Source: an uncultured Prevotella sp. | GTDB lineage: Bacteria > Bacteroidota > Bacteroidia > Bacteroidales > Bacteroidaceae | DNA: 64,000 nt | NCBI GenBank assembly: GCA_900772835.1 | Contig: CAAGSA010000037.1 | Location: 1-64,000, forward strand | Reading direction: 5' to 3' | Shown: piece after piece, positions 45,081-53,791 of the stretch | Position numbering within the stretch: the first letter of the stretch is position 1 | How the letters are laid out: every line of letters starts with the position of its first letter | Translations under genes and position numbers: made by a program | Notes under the pieces: generated by a model | The model's database searches: none | What the model was told of the DNA's origin: nothing | What the model saw: only the letters and a program-made list of their open reading frames with translations

Positions 45081-45890
45081 TTACTTGGGCAGATTGAAAG
45101 CCTTCGACATTTCAGCCATCTGCTCCTGGCTCATGCCTTCGGGTTCAAAGCCCATGCACTTGGAGTTGATGTAGATTTTAGCACTCTTCGAGAGCACGTC
45201 AATCTGGTCGAATGCGTCCATCACGTCGAGACCCTTGGCAAACACTCCGTGCTTCTCCCAAAGCACCACGTCGTAGTCTTCCAGCTCCTTCAGAGTGGCG
45301 TCGGCGAGGGCGTTTGAACTCGGCATCTCGTACGGCACGATGCCCAGTCCTAACGGGCAGAATGCCTTTGTTTCCGGAATCATGCTCCAGAGGATGTTTG
45401 TCAGCACGTCCTTTTCCAGGAACTTGCGGTTGTGGCTCATAGCCACCAGTTCGATTGGGTGGGTGTGTACCGTGGCCTTGTATGCAGAACCGGTTTCGAT
45501 GAGGTGTGCATGTACGGTGAGGTGGGATGGCAGTTCGCTTGTGGGCAATACGGCGTTGTCGGCTATGATAACATAGCTTGCGCAGTCGTCGAGAATACGT
45601 ATAATGCTGCCGTTGTCCATCGGGCGGCGTGCCAGGTCGCGCATGCGTTTTCCGGTGCCCTTGCAGTAGAAGTAGCATCCTTTCAGTGCGGGCAGCGTCA
45701 CTCCTATCTGCTTCACTTCACTGATTGCCGGCATAGCCTTCATCTCGTCGTCGGCGAATTCGGTTATGTTCACTGTTATGTTGCCGCCGTTGCGTTCAGC
45801 CCATCCGTTCTGCCACAGATAGCCCGCAACTTCTGCTATTTTCTCCACCTCGGTTTCCAGTCCCGGGCGTCCTTCCAAAATACTTTTCAT
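45081..45890 (-). CDS. rhaD: Rhamnulose-1-phosphate aldolase
   Basis: A 269-residue class II aldolase, the usual length for RhaD. It splits rhamnulose 1-phosphate into dihydroxyacetone phosphate and lactaldehyde. Zinc and catalytic residues are present: E119 (PTSELPSHL), H142 and H144 (ATVHTHPIEL) and H214 (LWEKHGVFAKG), matching E117, H141, H143 and H212 of the E. coli enzyme. I place the start at 45890 (MKSILEGRPGLE); the in-frame ATG at 46001 lies upstream of the promoter box at 45966-45973. Isomerase, kinase and permease genes of rhamnose use are not in the window. Probably cotranscribed with the GH65-like gene. Confidence 0.93.
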   Translation of the reverse strand: MKSILEGRPGLETEVEKIAEVAGYLWQNGWAERNGGNITVNITEFADDEMKAMPAISEVKQIGVTLPALKGCYFYCKGTGKRMRDLARRPMDNGSIIRILDDCASYVIIADNAVLPTSELPSHLTVHAHLIETGSAYKATVHTHPIELVAMSHNRKFLEKDVLTNILWSMIPETKAFCPLGLGIVPYEMPSSNALADATLKELEDYDVVLWEKHGVFAKGLDVMDAFDQIDVLSKSAKIYINSKCMGFEPEGMSQEQMAEMSKAFNLPK

Positions 45891-45965
45891 AATTGTCTTC
45901 GTATATTTCTTGTTAATGTTTTTCTGTATTCCCGATAGCTCTTTTTCGCAATCTTTGTTTGTTTG

Positions 45966-45973
45966 CAAAGATA
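45966..45973 (-). promoter_or_regulatory. -7 promoter element of rhaD
   Basis: Minus strand TATCTTTG, inside a 15-mer (GCAAAGATAATGCAA on the plus strand) that also forms the promoter at 42761 and recurs at 46042. A TTTG lies 25 bases upstream, longer than normal, so an activator may be needed. Confidence 0.55.
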
Positions 45974-46139
45974 ATGCAAGAGCGAGGGCAATATAAACCA
46001 AACTTGTTTGTGTTTTATTGCTGAGCCGCAGCTTATCTTCTGCAAAGATAATGCAAATGCCCGTAACGTGGGTTGCGTAAAATGATTTTTGTTCTTCTGT
46101 TTTTGGGAATACGCATATGCTGTTTTTTCTGTCTGCAGG

Positions 46140-47276
46140 CTATGCCAGACAGTTGTCGAGTAGCTCCTCGATCTCCTCGCGGTTCATGTTCTGTCCGATG
46201 AATACGAGTTTCTGTGTGCGGTCACCGTATTCGGGGTCCCAGTCTTTGAGGGCGTCGGGGTTGTTCCTGCGGAACTCCTCAAGTTCGTCTTTCGGCATTG
46301 TGGCGTACCATTGTCCGGCGTTGCGCAGCGAAACCTGGCTTCCTGCCTGTTCAAACACGTAGCAGTTGTTGCGCTCTTCGGCGAAATAGCACAGTCCCTT
46401 GCAGCGTATCACGCTCTTCGGGAACTTGCGTGCCACGAACTGGTCGAACTCCGTCATGAGGAATGGTCGGCGGCGTGTGTACACGAATGTGCCGATGCCG
46501 TATTCCAGTGCTTCTCCTTCTTCCTCGTTCTCCAGGTCGTCCTCGTCTGCCTCCACGGCCTCAATCCATCGTGCCGATGTTGCCACCTTTTCGAAGTCGA
46601 ACAGGTGTGTGTTTATGATTTTCTCTATATCCACGTCGCCGTAGTTGCAAGGTATGATTTCTGCCTTCGGCTGTATCTGGCGCAGGATGGCCTTTATGCG
46701 CTGCAGCTCTTCTGCCGACACTTCGTCAGCCTTGTTCAGCAGGATGATGTTGCAGAATTCCACCTGCTGTATCACGAGACTTGCCAGGTCGTCCTCGCCC
46801 AGGTCGCCTTTCGTCAGGTCGGTGCCTTCGGCGAATTCGTCGCGCAATCTCAGAGCGTCGCACACCGTTACTATGGCGTCGATTTTTGCCGTTCCGTCTT
46901 TCGCCATGTCCGGGTACATCTGTGGGTATATGCTGATAGTCTGCGCTATAGGTGCCGGTTCACAGATTCCGCTTGCCTCAATGACGATATAGTCGAACCG
47001 GTGCTGTGCCACAATGTCGCTGAGCTGCTGAACGAGGTCCATTTTCAGTGTGCAGCAGATGCATCCGTTCTGCAGTGCCACAAGACTGTCGTCAGCCTGG
47101 TCCACCACTCCTCCCTTTTGTATGAGGTCGGCATCGATGTTCACCTCGCCTATGTCGTTCACTATCACTGCGAACTTTATTCCTTTCTCGTTTGCGAGAA
47201 TACGGTTCAGCAGTGTTGTCTTTCCGCTTCCTAAATAGCCGGTAAGCAGAAGAACCGGTGTTTCGTTCGTGTTCAT
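46140..47276 (-). CDS. COG0523/CobW-type G3E GTPase (metal chaperone)
   Basis: A 378-residue P-loop GTPase. Walker A GYLGSGKTT (13-21), Asp-Glu-type switch NDIGEVNID, the metal-binding GCICCTL (C72, C74, C75), IEASGICEP (Walker B region), LLNKADEVS as the guanine specificity motif, an acidic linker (about 240-255) and a CobW C-terminal domain (about 258-370). These proteins insert Zn or other metals into client enzymes, often under zinc limitation. Upstream lie three 18-bp palindrome-containing iterons (47353-47406) that might be a metal-regulator site. It stands alone, with no cobalamin genes nearby, so a zinc chaperone role is favoured over CobW. Confidence 0.88.
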   Translation of the reverse strand: MNTNETPVLLLTGYLGSGKTTLLNRILANEKGIKFAVIVNDIGEVNIDADLIQKGGVVDQADDSLVALQNGCICCTLKMDLVQQLSDIVAQHRFDYIVIEASGICEPAPIAQTISIYPQMYPDMAKDGTAKIDAIVTVCDALRLRDEFAEGTDLTKGDLGEDDLASLVIQQVEFCNIILLNKADEVSAEELQRIKAILRQIQPKAEIIPCNYGDVDIEKIINTHLFDFEKVATSARWIEAVEADEDDLENEEEGEALEYGIGTFVYTRRRPFLMTEFDQFVARKFPKSVIRCKGLCYFAEERNNCYVFEQAGSQVSLRNAGQWYATMPKDELEEFRRNNPDALKDWDPEYGDRTQKLVFIGQNMNREEIEELLDNCLA

Positions 47277-47352
47277 ATCTTGTTTGTTTAAAGTTTTGTT
47301 TTGTAATAGCTCTTTGTTCTTAGACTGTGACTATTATGCATATTGTGCATAT

Positions 47353-47406
47353 TATGCATAATAGGCAGCTTATGCATAATAGGCAGCTTATGCATAATAG
47401 GCAGCT
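47353..47406 (-). repeat. Three 18-bp iterons with TTATGCATAA palindromes upstream of the COG0523 gene
   Basis: Exact units TATGCATAATAGGCAGCT at 47353, 47371 and 47389, with a partial unit at 47407 and a related TATTATGCATATTGTGCAT just before. Each unit carries the palindrome TATGCATA. They lie 77-130 bases upstream of the COG0523 start and look like binding sites for a dimeric regulator. No standard promoter box was seen in this leader. Confidence 0.75.
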
Positions 47407-47465
47407 TATGCTGTTTTATCAGTCATTGCGTATAGCCATGCCATTCCGCTTGATTTAATATGCAA

Positions 47466-47498
47466 CAAAAAAAAGACGCCCTTGGTGTAAGGACGTCT
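47466..47498 (-). terminator. Terminator of tRNA-Gln
   Basis: A 10-bp stem (47489-47498 with 47474-47483, one G-T pair) followed on the minus strand by about nine T residues, just past the tRNA 3' end. Confidence 0.9.
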
Positions 47499-47503
47499 CT
47501 CTG

Positions 47504-47574
47504 TTGGGATACTCGGACTCGAACCAAGAATGACAGGACCAGAATCTGTAGTGTTACCATTACACCATATCCCA
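47504..47574 (-). tRNA. tRNA-Gln (anticodon CUG)
   Basis: On the minus strand a full cloverleaf: acceptor TGGGATA/TATCCCA (perfect), D arm GTGT-AATGGTA-ACAC, anticodon stem ACAGA/CCTGT with loop TTCTGGT (anticodon CTG), variable loop of 4, T arm CTTGG-TTCGAGT-CCGAG. The discriminator is A and the CCA end is not encoded. The innermost anticodon-stem pair (31-39) is an A-C mismatch. It reads CAG codons. Confidence 0.93.
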
Positions 47575-47748
47575 ATGTTTTTACTTTAGCAATTGCTTGC
47601 TGTTCTTTTTTTGCTTGAGCAATTGTTTATTGCTTGATTGCGTGTGCAAAGGTACTACTTTTTTTTGAACTACAAACATTTTTCCCTACTTTTTTATAAA
47701 AAAATTCAAATTACCCCATTTTTTTTCCGCTTTTCGGATAAATCGGCT

Positions 47749-47756
47749 TACCTTTG
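47749..47756 (+). promoter_or_regulatory. -7 promoter element of the rsfS-ftsH-cdsA operon
   Basis: TACCTTTG at 47749-47756; -33 box weak. The leader to the rsfS ATG at 47841 is about 80 bases. Confidence 0.6.
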
Positions 47757-47840
47757 TATGCTGTTGAGGCAGATTCCACATATCTGTCCGGCAAACAGGA
47801 AAGAGATATTATTATAAAAGAACAATCCTATTTAATTTTA

Positions 47841-48206
47841 ATGGAAAAGAACAACAAGCTTGTAGAATCGATCGTAAAGGGAATTCAAGAGAAGAAGGGT
47901 ACAGAAATCGTTATTGCCGACCTTAGGGGAATCGACGGCACAATATGCGACTATTTCGTGATATGCCAGGGCAACTCGCCCACGCAGGTTGACGCCATTG
48001 CCGACTCCGTTGAGGAGACGGCGCGCATAGAGGCTGGTGAGAAACCGGTGAAGGTGGCAGGTCTGACCAACGCCGAATGGGTGGCGATGGACTATACCGA
48101 CGTGCTGGTACACATCTTCCTGCCGGAGCTGCGCAGCTATTATAATCTGGAAGACCTCTGGGAGGACGCGAAACTCACGCGTGTGCCCGATGTGGACGCC
48201 GACTGA
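47841..48206 (+). CDS. rsfS: Ribosomal silencing factor RsfS
   Basis: A 121-residue protein of the RsfS/Iojap family: ADLRGIDGTICDYFVICQGNSP, then VEGL-like VAGLTNAEWVAMDYTDVLVHIF and the C-terminal YYNLEDLWEDA. It binds L14 of the large ribosomal subunit and blocks subunit joining in slow growth. The frame is open upstream to 47754, but that ATG overlaps the promoter -7 box, so the start at 47841 (MEKNNKLVE) is used. First gene of a common Bacteroidetes trio with ftsH and cdsA. Confidence 0.93.
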   Translation: MEKNNKLVESIVKGIQEKKGTEIVIADLRGIDGTICDYFVICQGNSPTQVDAIADSVEETARIEAGEKPVKVAGLTNAEWVAMDYTDVLVHIFLPELRSYYNLEDLWEDAKLTRVPDVDAD

Positions 48207-48296
48207 CGTATATGTGGTGTATGGGGCTGCCGTATATATAAATAAGGTATAGCCCTATATATTATATATAAGGTGAAAATCAATACTACTGATGAT

Positions 48297-50303
48297 ATGA
48301 ATCCAAACAGCAATAATCAGAATCCAAACAACAACAAGATGCCGAAATTCAACATGAGTTGGATTTACGGCATTGCCATAATCGGTCTGCTTGTGGCATA
48401 CATCATGGGCGGCAACTCCGTGGGCGGAAGTGCCGGCAAACAGGCATCTTACACCAAGTTCCAGACCTACATGATGCAGGGCTATGCCCAGAGCCTCGTG
48501 GTGAACAAGGACAACGGCAAGCTGAAGATGTATGTCAAGCCGGAGTGTATACGCAAGCTCTTCAACGCCGGAACCGACCGTGTGGGCACGAACCCGTTTG
48601 TGGAAGTGCAGTACGGCGGTATCGACAAGCTGGAGAACTTCGTCGACTATGCCCGCTCCAAGGGTTCCTTCAAGGGCGACCTGAGCTACGAGAGCGAACA
48701 GGGCAACATGTTCCTTATGCTCCTCCAGGCCGTTGGCCCCATAGTGCTCTTCTTTGCCATCTGGTTCTTCCTCATGCGCCGCATGGGCGGAGGCGGAGGC
48801 TCGAGCATAATGGGAGTAGGCAAGAGCAAGGCAAAGGTATACAGCAAGGACAAGGGCGAAAAGGTGATCACGTTCAAGGACGTGGCAGGTCAGGAAGGCG
48901 CCAAGCAGGAGGTGGAAGAAATAGTAGAGTTCCTGAAGAACCCCAAGAAATACACCGATTTGGGCGGAAAGATACCTACCGGCGCACTGCTCATCGGCCC
49001 TCCCGGAACGGGAAAGACGCTGCTTGCCAAGGCTGTGGCAGGCGAGGCCGGAGTGCCGTTCTTCTCGATGAGCGGTTCTGACTTCGTGGAGATGTTCGTG
49101 GGCGTGGGAGCAAGTCGCGTGCGCGACCTCTTCCGCCAGGCCAAGGAGAAGGCGCCGTGCATCATCTTCATCGACGAGATTGATGCCGTGGGCCGTGCCC
49201 GCAGCCAGAGTCCGGCGATGGGCAGCAACGATGAGCGCGAGAGCACGCTGAACGCCCTGCTCACCGAGATGGACGGCTTCGGCACGAACAGTGGAGTGAT
49301 AGTGCTTGCCGCCACGAACCGTGCCGACATGCTCGACAAGGCACTGCTGCGTGCCGGACGTTTCGACCGCCAGATAAACGTAGACCTGCCCGACCTGAAC
49401 GAACGTAAGGCAATCTTCGAGGTGCACCTGCGCCCGATAAAGAAAGACGCAAGCGTTGACGTGGAGATGCTGGCGCGCCAGACACCGGGATTCTCCGGTG
49501 CCGACATCGCCAACGTGTGCAACGAGGCGGCGCTCATAGCCGCACGCCACGAGAAGAAGACCGTGGAGAAGCAGGACTTCCTGGATGCCGTAGACCGAAT
49601 CATCGGCGGACTGGAAAAGAAGACCAAGGTGATGACAGCAGCCGAGAAGCGTTCCATCGCCATCCACGAGGCTGGCCACGCCACGATTTCGTGGTTCACC
49701 GAGCATGCCAATCCGCTCGTCAAGGTGTCTATCGTGCCGCGGGGCAGGGCCCTCGGTGCCGCATGGTATATGCCCGAGGAACGCCAGATAACCACCAAGG
49801 AGGCAATGCTCGACGAGATATGTTCGCTGCTTGGCGGCCGTGCGGCAGAGGAACTCTTCACCGGACACATATCCACCGGAGCCATCAACGACCTGGAGCG
49901 CGTGACGAAGAGCATCTACGGCATGATAGCCTACGCCGGAATGAGCGACAGGCTGCCGAACGTGAGCTACTACAACAACAACGAGTACAACTTCCAGAAG
50001 CCGTATTCCGAGACGACGGCTAAGATAATGGACGACGAGGTGCTCCGCATGATAGCCGAGCAGTACAGCCGTGCAAAGCAGATACTGCAGGAGCACAGCG
50101 AGGGGCACAACCGTCTTGCCGCCCTGCTCATAGAGCGCGAGGTGATCTTCGCCGAAGACGTGGAAAAGATTTTCGGCAAGCGCCCCTGGGTGAGCCGTTC
50201 CGAGGAGATACTGGAAGAAAAGTCTGCCCCCTCCTCAGCCGATGCAGGAGCCGGAGCAACGGAGAATGAGGAAAATGCCGGTACGGAGCCGGAAAATGTA
50301 TAA
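48297..50303 (+). CDS. ftsH: ATP-dependent zinc metalloprotease FtsH
   Basis: A 668-residue membrane protease from the ATG at 48297. Asn-rich N-terminus, TM1 (about 20-38), periplasmic domain, TM2 (about 140-160), AAA+ domain with Walker A GPPGTGKT (234-241), [13 protein letters not shown] (Walker B) and the arginine region [10 protein letters not shown], then the M41 protease domain with zinc site [10 protein letters not shown]. It degrades membrane and short-lived proteins. A GTG at 48273 is in frame (8 more residues) and cannot be excluded. The C-terminal tail (about 630-668) is Ala/Glu-rich. It lies 90 bases after rsfS and 15 before cdsA; AT-rich sequence in the first gap could hold a second promoter. 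Confidence 0.97.
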   Translation: MNPNSNNQNPNNNKMPKFNMSWIYGIAIIGLLVAYIMGGNSVGGSAGKQASYTKFQTYMMQGYAQSLVVNKDNGKLKMYVKPECIRKLFNAGTDRVGTNPFVEVQYGGIDKLENFVDYARSKGSFKGDLSYESEQGNMFLMLLQAVGPIVLFFAIWFFLMRRMGGGGGSSIMGVGKSKAKVYSKDKGEKVITFKDVAGQEGAKQEVEEIVEFLKNPKKYTDLGGKIPTGALLIGPPGTGKTLLAKAVAGEAGVPFFSMSGSDFVEMFVGVGASRVRDLFRQAKEKAPCIIFIDEIDAVGRARSQSPAMGSNDERESTLNALLTEMDGFGTNSGVIVLAATNRADMLDKALLRAGRFDRQINVDLPDLNERKAIFEVHLRPIKKDASVDVEMLARQTPGFSGADIANVCNEAALIAARHEKKTVEKQDFLDAVDRIIGGLEKKTKVMTAAEKRSIAIHEAGHATISWFTEHANPLVKVSIVPRGRALGAAWYMPEERQITTKEAMLDEICSLLGGRAAEELFTGHISTGAINDLERVTKSIYGMIAYAGMSDRLPNVSYYNNNEYNFQKPYSETTAKIMDDEVLRMIAEQYSRAKQILQEHSEGHNRLAALLIEREVIFAEDVEKIFGKRPWVSRSEEILEEKSAPSSADAGAGATENEENAGTEPENV

Positions 50304-50318
50304 AAACAGCGTAAGACT

Positions 50319-51197
50319 ATGACTGAAGAAAAGAAAAACAGCAAGTTGGCCAACCTGATAGTGCGCAGCATCACGGGAGTGCTGTTCGTGGCATTGGTGG
50401 TGACGTCGTTCCTCCATCCCTTTGCGATGGAATTCCTCTTCATGCTCGCCACCGGTCTCACCATCTGGGAATACTGCGGACTGGTGAACGACGTGCGCGG
50501 ACTGCAGGTGAACCCTGTCATAAGCACCGTTGCCGGAGTATACTTCTTCCTTGCCGTGGGCGGATTCTGTTCCGGATTGGTGCCTACGGGCGCCGTGTTC
50601 ATCCCCTATCTGCTCACCGTCGTGTATCTGTTCATCAGCGAACTGTATACCGGAAGCCGTAATGCCATCGACAACTGGGCGCACACCATGCTCGGACAGA
50701 TGTATATAGCCCTGCCGTTCTCCACCATCAATGTGCTGGCGTTCAACGCTTCGGCAAACGGGCAGACCGTCTACAACTACATCATTCCGCTCAGCGTGTT
50801 CATCTTCCTCTGGACCAACGACACCGGAGCCTATTGCAGCGGTTCGCTCTTCGGCAAGCACAAGCTTTTTCCACGCGTTTCTCCGGGAAAGACGTGGGAA
50901 GGCTCCGTGGGAGGAGCGGTGCTCGTGCTCGTGGCTGCCGCCGTGGTCTATTACGTCTTCCCGGACATCGCCACCGGCCTCGGCCTGTCGCTCGTGCAGT
51001 GGATGGGGCTCGGGCTCGTCATCGTGGTGTTCGGCACGTGGGGCGACCTTGTGGAATCGCTCTTCAAGCGCACCCTTGGCATAAAGGACAGCGGTAATAT
51101 CCTGCCGGGCCACGGTGGGATGCTCGACCGTTTCGATTCCTCGCTCATGGCAATGCCTGCGGCAGTGGTATATCTCTACACGCTGACGATGCTGTAG
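50319..51197 (+). CDS. cdsA: Phosphatidate cytidylyltransferase
   Basis: A 292-residue inner-membrane enzyme that makes CDP-diacylglycerol from phosphatidate and CTP. About seven to eight helices; the signature lies near the C-terminus: GTWGDLVESLFKRTLGIKDS, GNILPGHGGMLDRFDS, and the earlier WTNDTGAYCSGSLFGKHK and PRVSPGKTWEGSVGG. Length is normal. It starts 15 bases after ftsH and is closed by a terminator at 51242-51306. Confidence 0.96.
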   Translation: MTEEKKNSKLANLIVRSITGVLFVALVVTSFLHPFAMEFLFMLATGLTIWEYCGLVNDVRGLQVNPVISTVAGVYFFLAVGGFCSGLVPTGAVFIPYLLTVVYLFISELYTGSRNAIDNWAHTMLGQMYIALPFSTINVLAFNASANGQTVYNYIIPLSVFIFLWTNDTGAYCSGSLFGKHKLFPRVSPGKTWEGSVGGAVLVLVAAAVVYYVFPDIATGLGLSLVQWMGLGLVIVVFGTWGDLVESLFKRTLGIKDSGNILPGHGGMLDRFDSSLMAMPAAVVYLYTLTML

Positions 51198-51241
51198 GAA
51201 GAACGCATAAAAATCAGAATCTATATTTATAGGCGAAGGCT

Positions 51242-51306
51242 CGATGCCGGGGCAATGTCCTGTTGTTGCAGTACGATTGTTCCCCAGGCATCGGGTCTTT
51301 TTCTTT
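51242..51306 (+). terminator. Terminator of rsfS-ftsH-cdsA operon
   Basis: CGATGCC-GGGGCAAT (51242-51256) pairs with ATTGTTCCCC-A-GGCATCG (51276-51293) with small bulges, followed by a T-rich run. Confidence 0.8.
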
Positions 51307-51409
51307 AGGTTTACGTAAAACGTATGTATTCCTTGACCGAAAATAAAAAAATGCGGAATTAATGTACAGTTAATGCGAATTGATGTTTTGGAAAAATACG
51401 CGCAAATCG

Positions 51410-51441
51410 TTTGGCATTGTCAAAATAAACCGATAATTTTG
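51410..51441 (+). promoter_or_regulatory. Promoter of the methyltransferase gene
   Basis: TTTG at 51410-51413, 20 bases, TAATTTTG at 51434-51441. The ATG at 51512 is 70 bases downstream. Confidence 0.85.
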
Positions 51442-51511
51442 TGCTTCCATTCATCCCCGGTAGCACAGATGCAGCCAGTTGGGACAACAAGCACAGCAAA
51501 AGAACAGCATT

Positions 51512-52282
51512 ATGGCATTATCCAATATAGAGAAACATTACAACAAGCATCCCGAAGACCTGCGCCTGCAGCGCCGGCACGGCATAGTAGAGTTCGAAAC
51601 CACCATGTATCATCTGCGCCGCCATCTGCAGCCCGGTTTCCGCTTGCTCGACATAGGAGCCGGAACGGGGCGTTACACCTCGGCACTCATGGCCGAAGGC
51701 TATGAGGTGAAAGCCGTGGAACTGGTGCGCCGCAATATCGAAGTATTTCTCAAGCGCGAGCCTGCAGCCGATGTGGTGCAGGGCGATGCGCGCCAGATGC
51801 CCTTCATCCCGACGGCATTTGCTGACGTAACACTCCTGCTGGGTCCGCTCTATCATCTTATTGATGACGGCGAGAAGCTGAAAGCCCTTAATGAAGCCAA
51901 GCGTGCCACCAAACCGGGGGGGCTGATATTCGTGGCATATCTGATGAATGAATACAGCATCCTGTCGTATTGCTTCGACGAAGACAGAATCGGGGGCTTG
52001 CTGGAGCGTGGAGCTGTTGATGCCGGCTTCCATATCCAGGCACAGGCTGACGAACTGTACGACTACGTGCGGCTGGAGGATATCAACCGTTTGGACGAGA
52101 TGGCTGGTCTGGAGCGCGTCACGATATTCTCGCCCGATGGCGCATCCGACTATATGCGCACAAGACTCAACCGTATGAGCGACGAGACCTTCGCCCATTT
52201 CATCGCATACCAGAAGAGCATCTCCGAGCGTGCCGACCTTATCGGTGCCGGCAGCCATGTGGTGGATGTGGTGCGCGTTTGA
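51512..52282 (+). CDS. Class I SAM-dependent methyltransferase
   Basis: A 256-residue protein with motif I LLDIGAGTGRYTSALMAEG (about 43-61), acidic residue in VKAVELVRRN, a GDARQMPF segment (motif II) and PGGLIFVAYLMNEY (motif IV/V). The substrate is not evident; UbiE-like and small-molecule methyltransferases share this layout. The longer frame from 51479 would add 11 residues with no family support, so the ATG at 51512 (MALSNIEKHYNKHPED) is used. Monocistronic, with its own exact promoter. Confidence 0.88.
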   Translation: MALSNIEKHYNKHPEDLRLQRRHGIVEFETTMYHLRRHLQPGFRLLDIGAGTGRYTSALMAEGYEVKAVELVRRNIEVFLKREPAADVVQGDARQMPFIPTAFADVTLLLGPLYHLIDDGEKLKALNEAKRATKPGGLIFVAYLMNEYSILSYCFDEDRIGGLLERGAVDAGFHIQAQADELYDYVRLEDINRLDEMAGLERVTIFSPDGASDYMRTRLNRMSDETFAHFIAYQKSISERADLIGAGSHVVDVVRV

Positions 52283-52315
52283 TGTTGAGGCTTTAGGTGT
52301 TGCAGTTTGCGTATT

Positions 52316-52755
52316 TTAACACGAATGCGACGCGCAAGTGTTAAAATTGCGGCTGCCCGACGCTCTGAGAATCGAATGTTTTGAAGTTTCAGAAAAATTG
52401 TGCGCAAAAATCGAAATTTTCGAAGGCTTGTGCAACGTGTTGTTTTTCAGTGTGTTATGCTTTTCGGTGTTTTGATAAACCACGAAAAGTGCGGTCATTC
52501 ATATCGAACGCTTTAACCGTTCGATATGAATGACTGAAGAGTTTGTGATGAAAAACATCGGGTACATACCGTTTTCAAGGCGGATTTTGGGTGATTTCGT
52601 CAACCGGAACGCTACATTCGGTAAAATCGTCAGCTAAGAAAACTCTTGGCAAAGCAGCCAACCGTATGGAACGGGCGATAACGGTAAAGAATAATGTAAA
52701 GAATTTTGTTTTACACGTGTTAAATTTCTTGTGTTTAGATGTGAAAGAGTGTTAA
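52316..52755. repeat. 440-bp dispersed intergenic element, copy 2
   Basis: Gapless partner of 13651-14090 (same landmarks at the same offsets). It begins TTAACAC and ends GTGTTAA, so its ends are inverted repeats. Inside is a perfect 17-bp stem (52494-52510 with 52518-52534) with the 7-nt loop CTTTAAC; copy 1 keeps the loop but has a weaker stem. No conserved reading frame. It lies between the methyltransferase gene and the caspase-like gene; the remaining flanks (52283-52315 and 52756-52946) show nothing definite. Confidence 0.8.
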
Positions 52756-52946
52756 ATCTGTGGTATGTCAAGGCATTTCTGAAAGGCATTTCTGCAAGCC
52801 ATCGCGTTGTCTATGGTAAAGATTTTCTGTCCTATGCTGACATTAATTGGGACACTTTTCCCCTCTATATATAAAAAGGCGTAAAAGAGAGAGAGTAATA
52901 GAACTTAGAAGTTGTGCCCGACACGAATCCAGAGGGCATAGAAAAA

Positions 52947-53495
52947 ATGTTGGTAATTCATCCAAAGGACAGAACGACCGCAGTGCTCCGGCTTCTCTAC
53001 GAGGGACTTGGAGTGCGGACGGCATCGCGGAATTATTCCAATCGCGAGATGGGGCATCTGCTGCACCATACCCCCGCCGGCGAACGTATAATGCTGCTCG
53101 GCCACGGTTCGGAAAAAGGACTGTTCTATCGTGAAGACGACACGAAGAGCGAGTTCGACAAAATCATCGTGGGCCATCCGCAGGGCTATCTGCTGCGCAG
53201 GCATGGCGGCAACATCATCGGCATCTGGTGCCATGCCGTGGATTTTGCCAGGCGCGAAGGGCTGCACGGCTTGTTCTCGGGAATGATTGTCTCCGAGCAG
53301 GACGAGGCAGCGGAGTATGGCATCGCCACAGACAGAGAGAGTATGGATTATGCAAACCGCACCATGTTCACCCTGCTCAGGACACTCCTTGACCGTGCCG
53401 TGCCTCTGCACGAAATCCCCGGATGCCTGAAGGCAATGGACAACATACGTAGCGAGTTGTCGCGCTTCAACTACAAGAGTTTCTACTGCCTGTAG
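52947..53495 (+). CDS. Conserved hypothetical protein with caspase-like His/Cys motifs
   Basis: A 182-residue soluble protein from the ATG at 52947 (MLVIHPKDRTTAVLRLLYEG). I recognise the pattern as a widespread uncharacterised family that begins LIIHPKDPTT and contains a GHGS and a WC(N/H)A motif. Here these are RIMLLGHGSEKGLF and IIGIWCHAVDFA, then GLHGLFSGMIVSEQDEA. A His in GHG and a Cys after a beta strand are spaced as in caspase-like (clan CD) folds, so cysteine protease-like function is possible but unproven. The ATG at 52914 lacks family support. It precedes the AAA/dynamin operon by about 300 bases, which contain that operon's own promoter, so it is probably a separate transcript. 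Confidence 0.6.
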   Translation: MLVIHPKDRTTAVLRLLYEGLGVRTASRNYSNREMGHLLHHTPAGERIMLLGHGSEKGLFYREDDTKSEFDKIIVGHPQGYLLRRHGGNIIGIWCHAVDFARREGLHGLFSGMIVSEQDEAAEYGIATDRESMDYANRTMFTLLRTLLDRAVPLHEIPGCLKAMDNIRSELSRFNYKSFYCL

Positions 53496-53653
53496 TGGCG
53501 CAGAAGTCCCACATTGCGCGGCAATTATGGCATAGTGGCAGGAGCAGAATGAAGGAAAGATACGAAACTGTCGGAAAAAACACACTTCTGATGTCATTTC
53601 TGTAGCATTTTGCAGCTGTTTTCAAAAAAAACATTCAATTTTAGCAGAAAAAA

Positions 53654-53685
53654 TTTCAGAGAAAAAATTATTATTCGTACTTTTG
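53654..53685 (+). promoter_or_regulatory. Promoter of the AAA/dynamin/PP2C operon
   Basis: TACTTTTG at 53678-53685 is an exact -7 box; TTTC at 53654-53657, 20 bases upstream, is a one-mismatch -33 box. The first ATG is 107 bases downstream at 53792. I found no other convincing promoter before 63347. Confidence 0.7.
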
Positions 53686-53791
53686 TGATTGATATCATTG
53701 TTAACAAACTAATAACGAGCACTACTGCAATGCAAACTGTTGCAGCAGACTGGATCAAAGTCCGGCACCAAACTCATAAATCGAAACCAGT

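Noticed and set aside
48273..48296. GTG start of ftsH
   Set aside because: Possible but less likely than the ATG at 48297, which gives the usual Asn-rich Bacteroidetes FtsH N-terminus.
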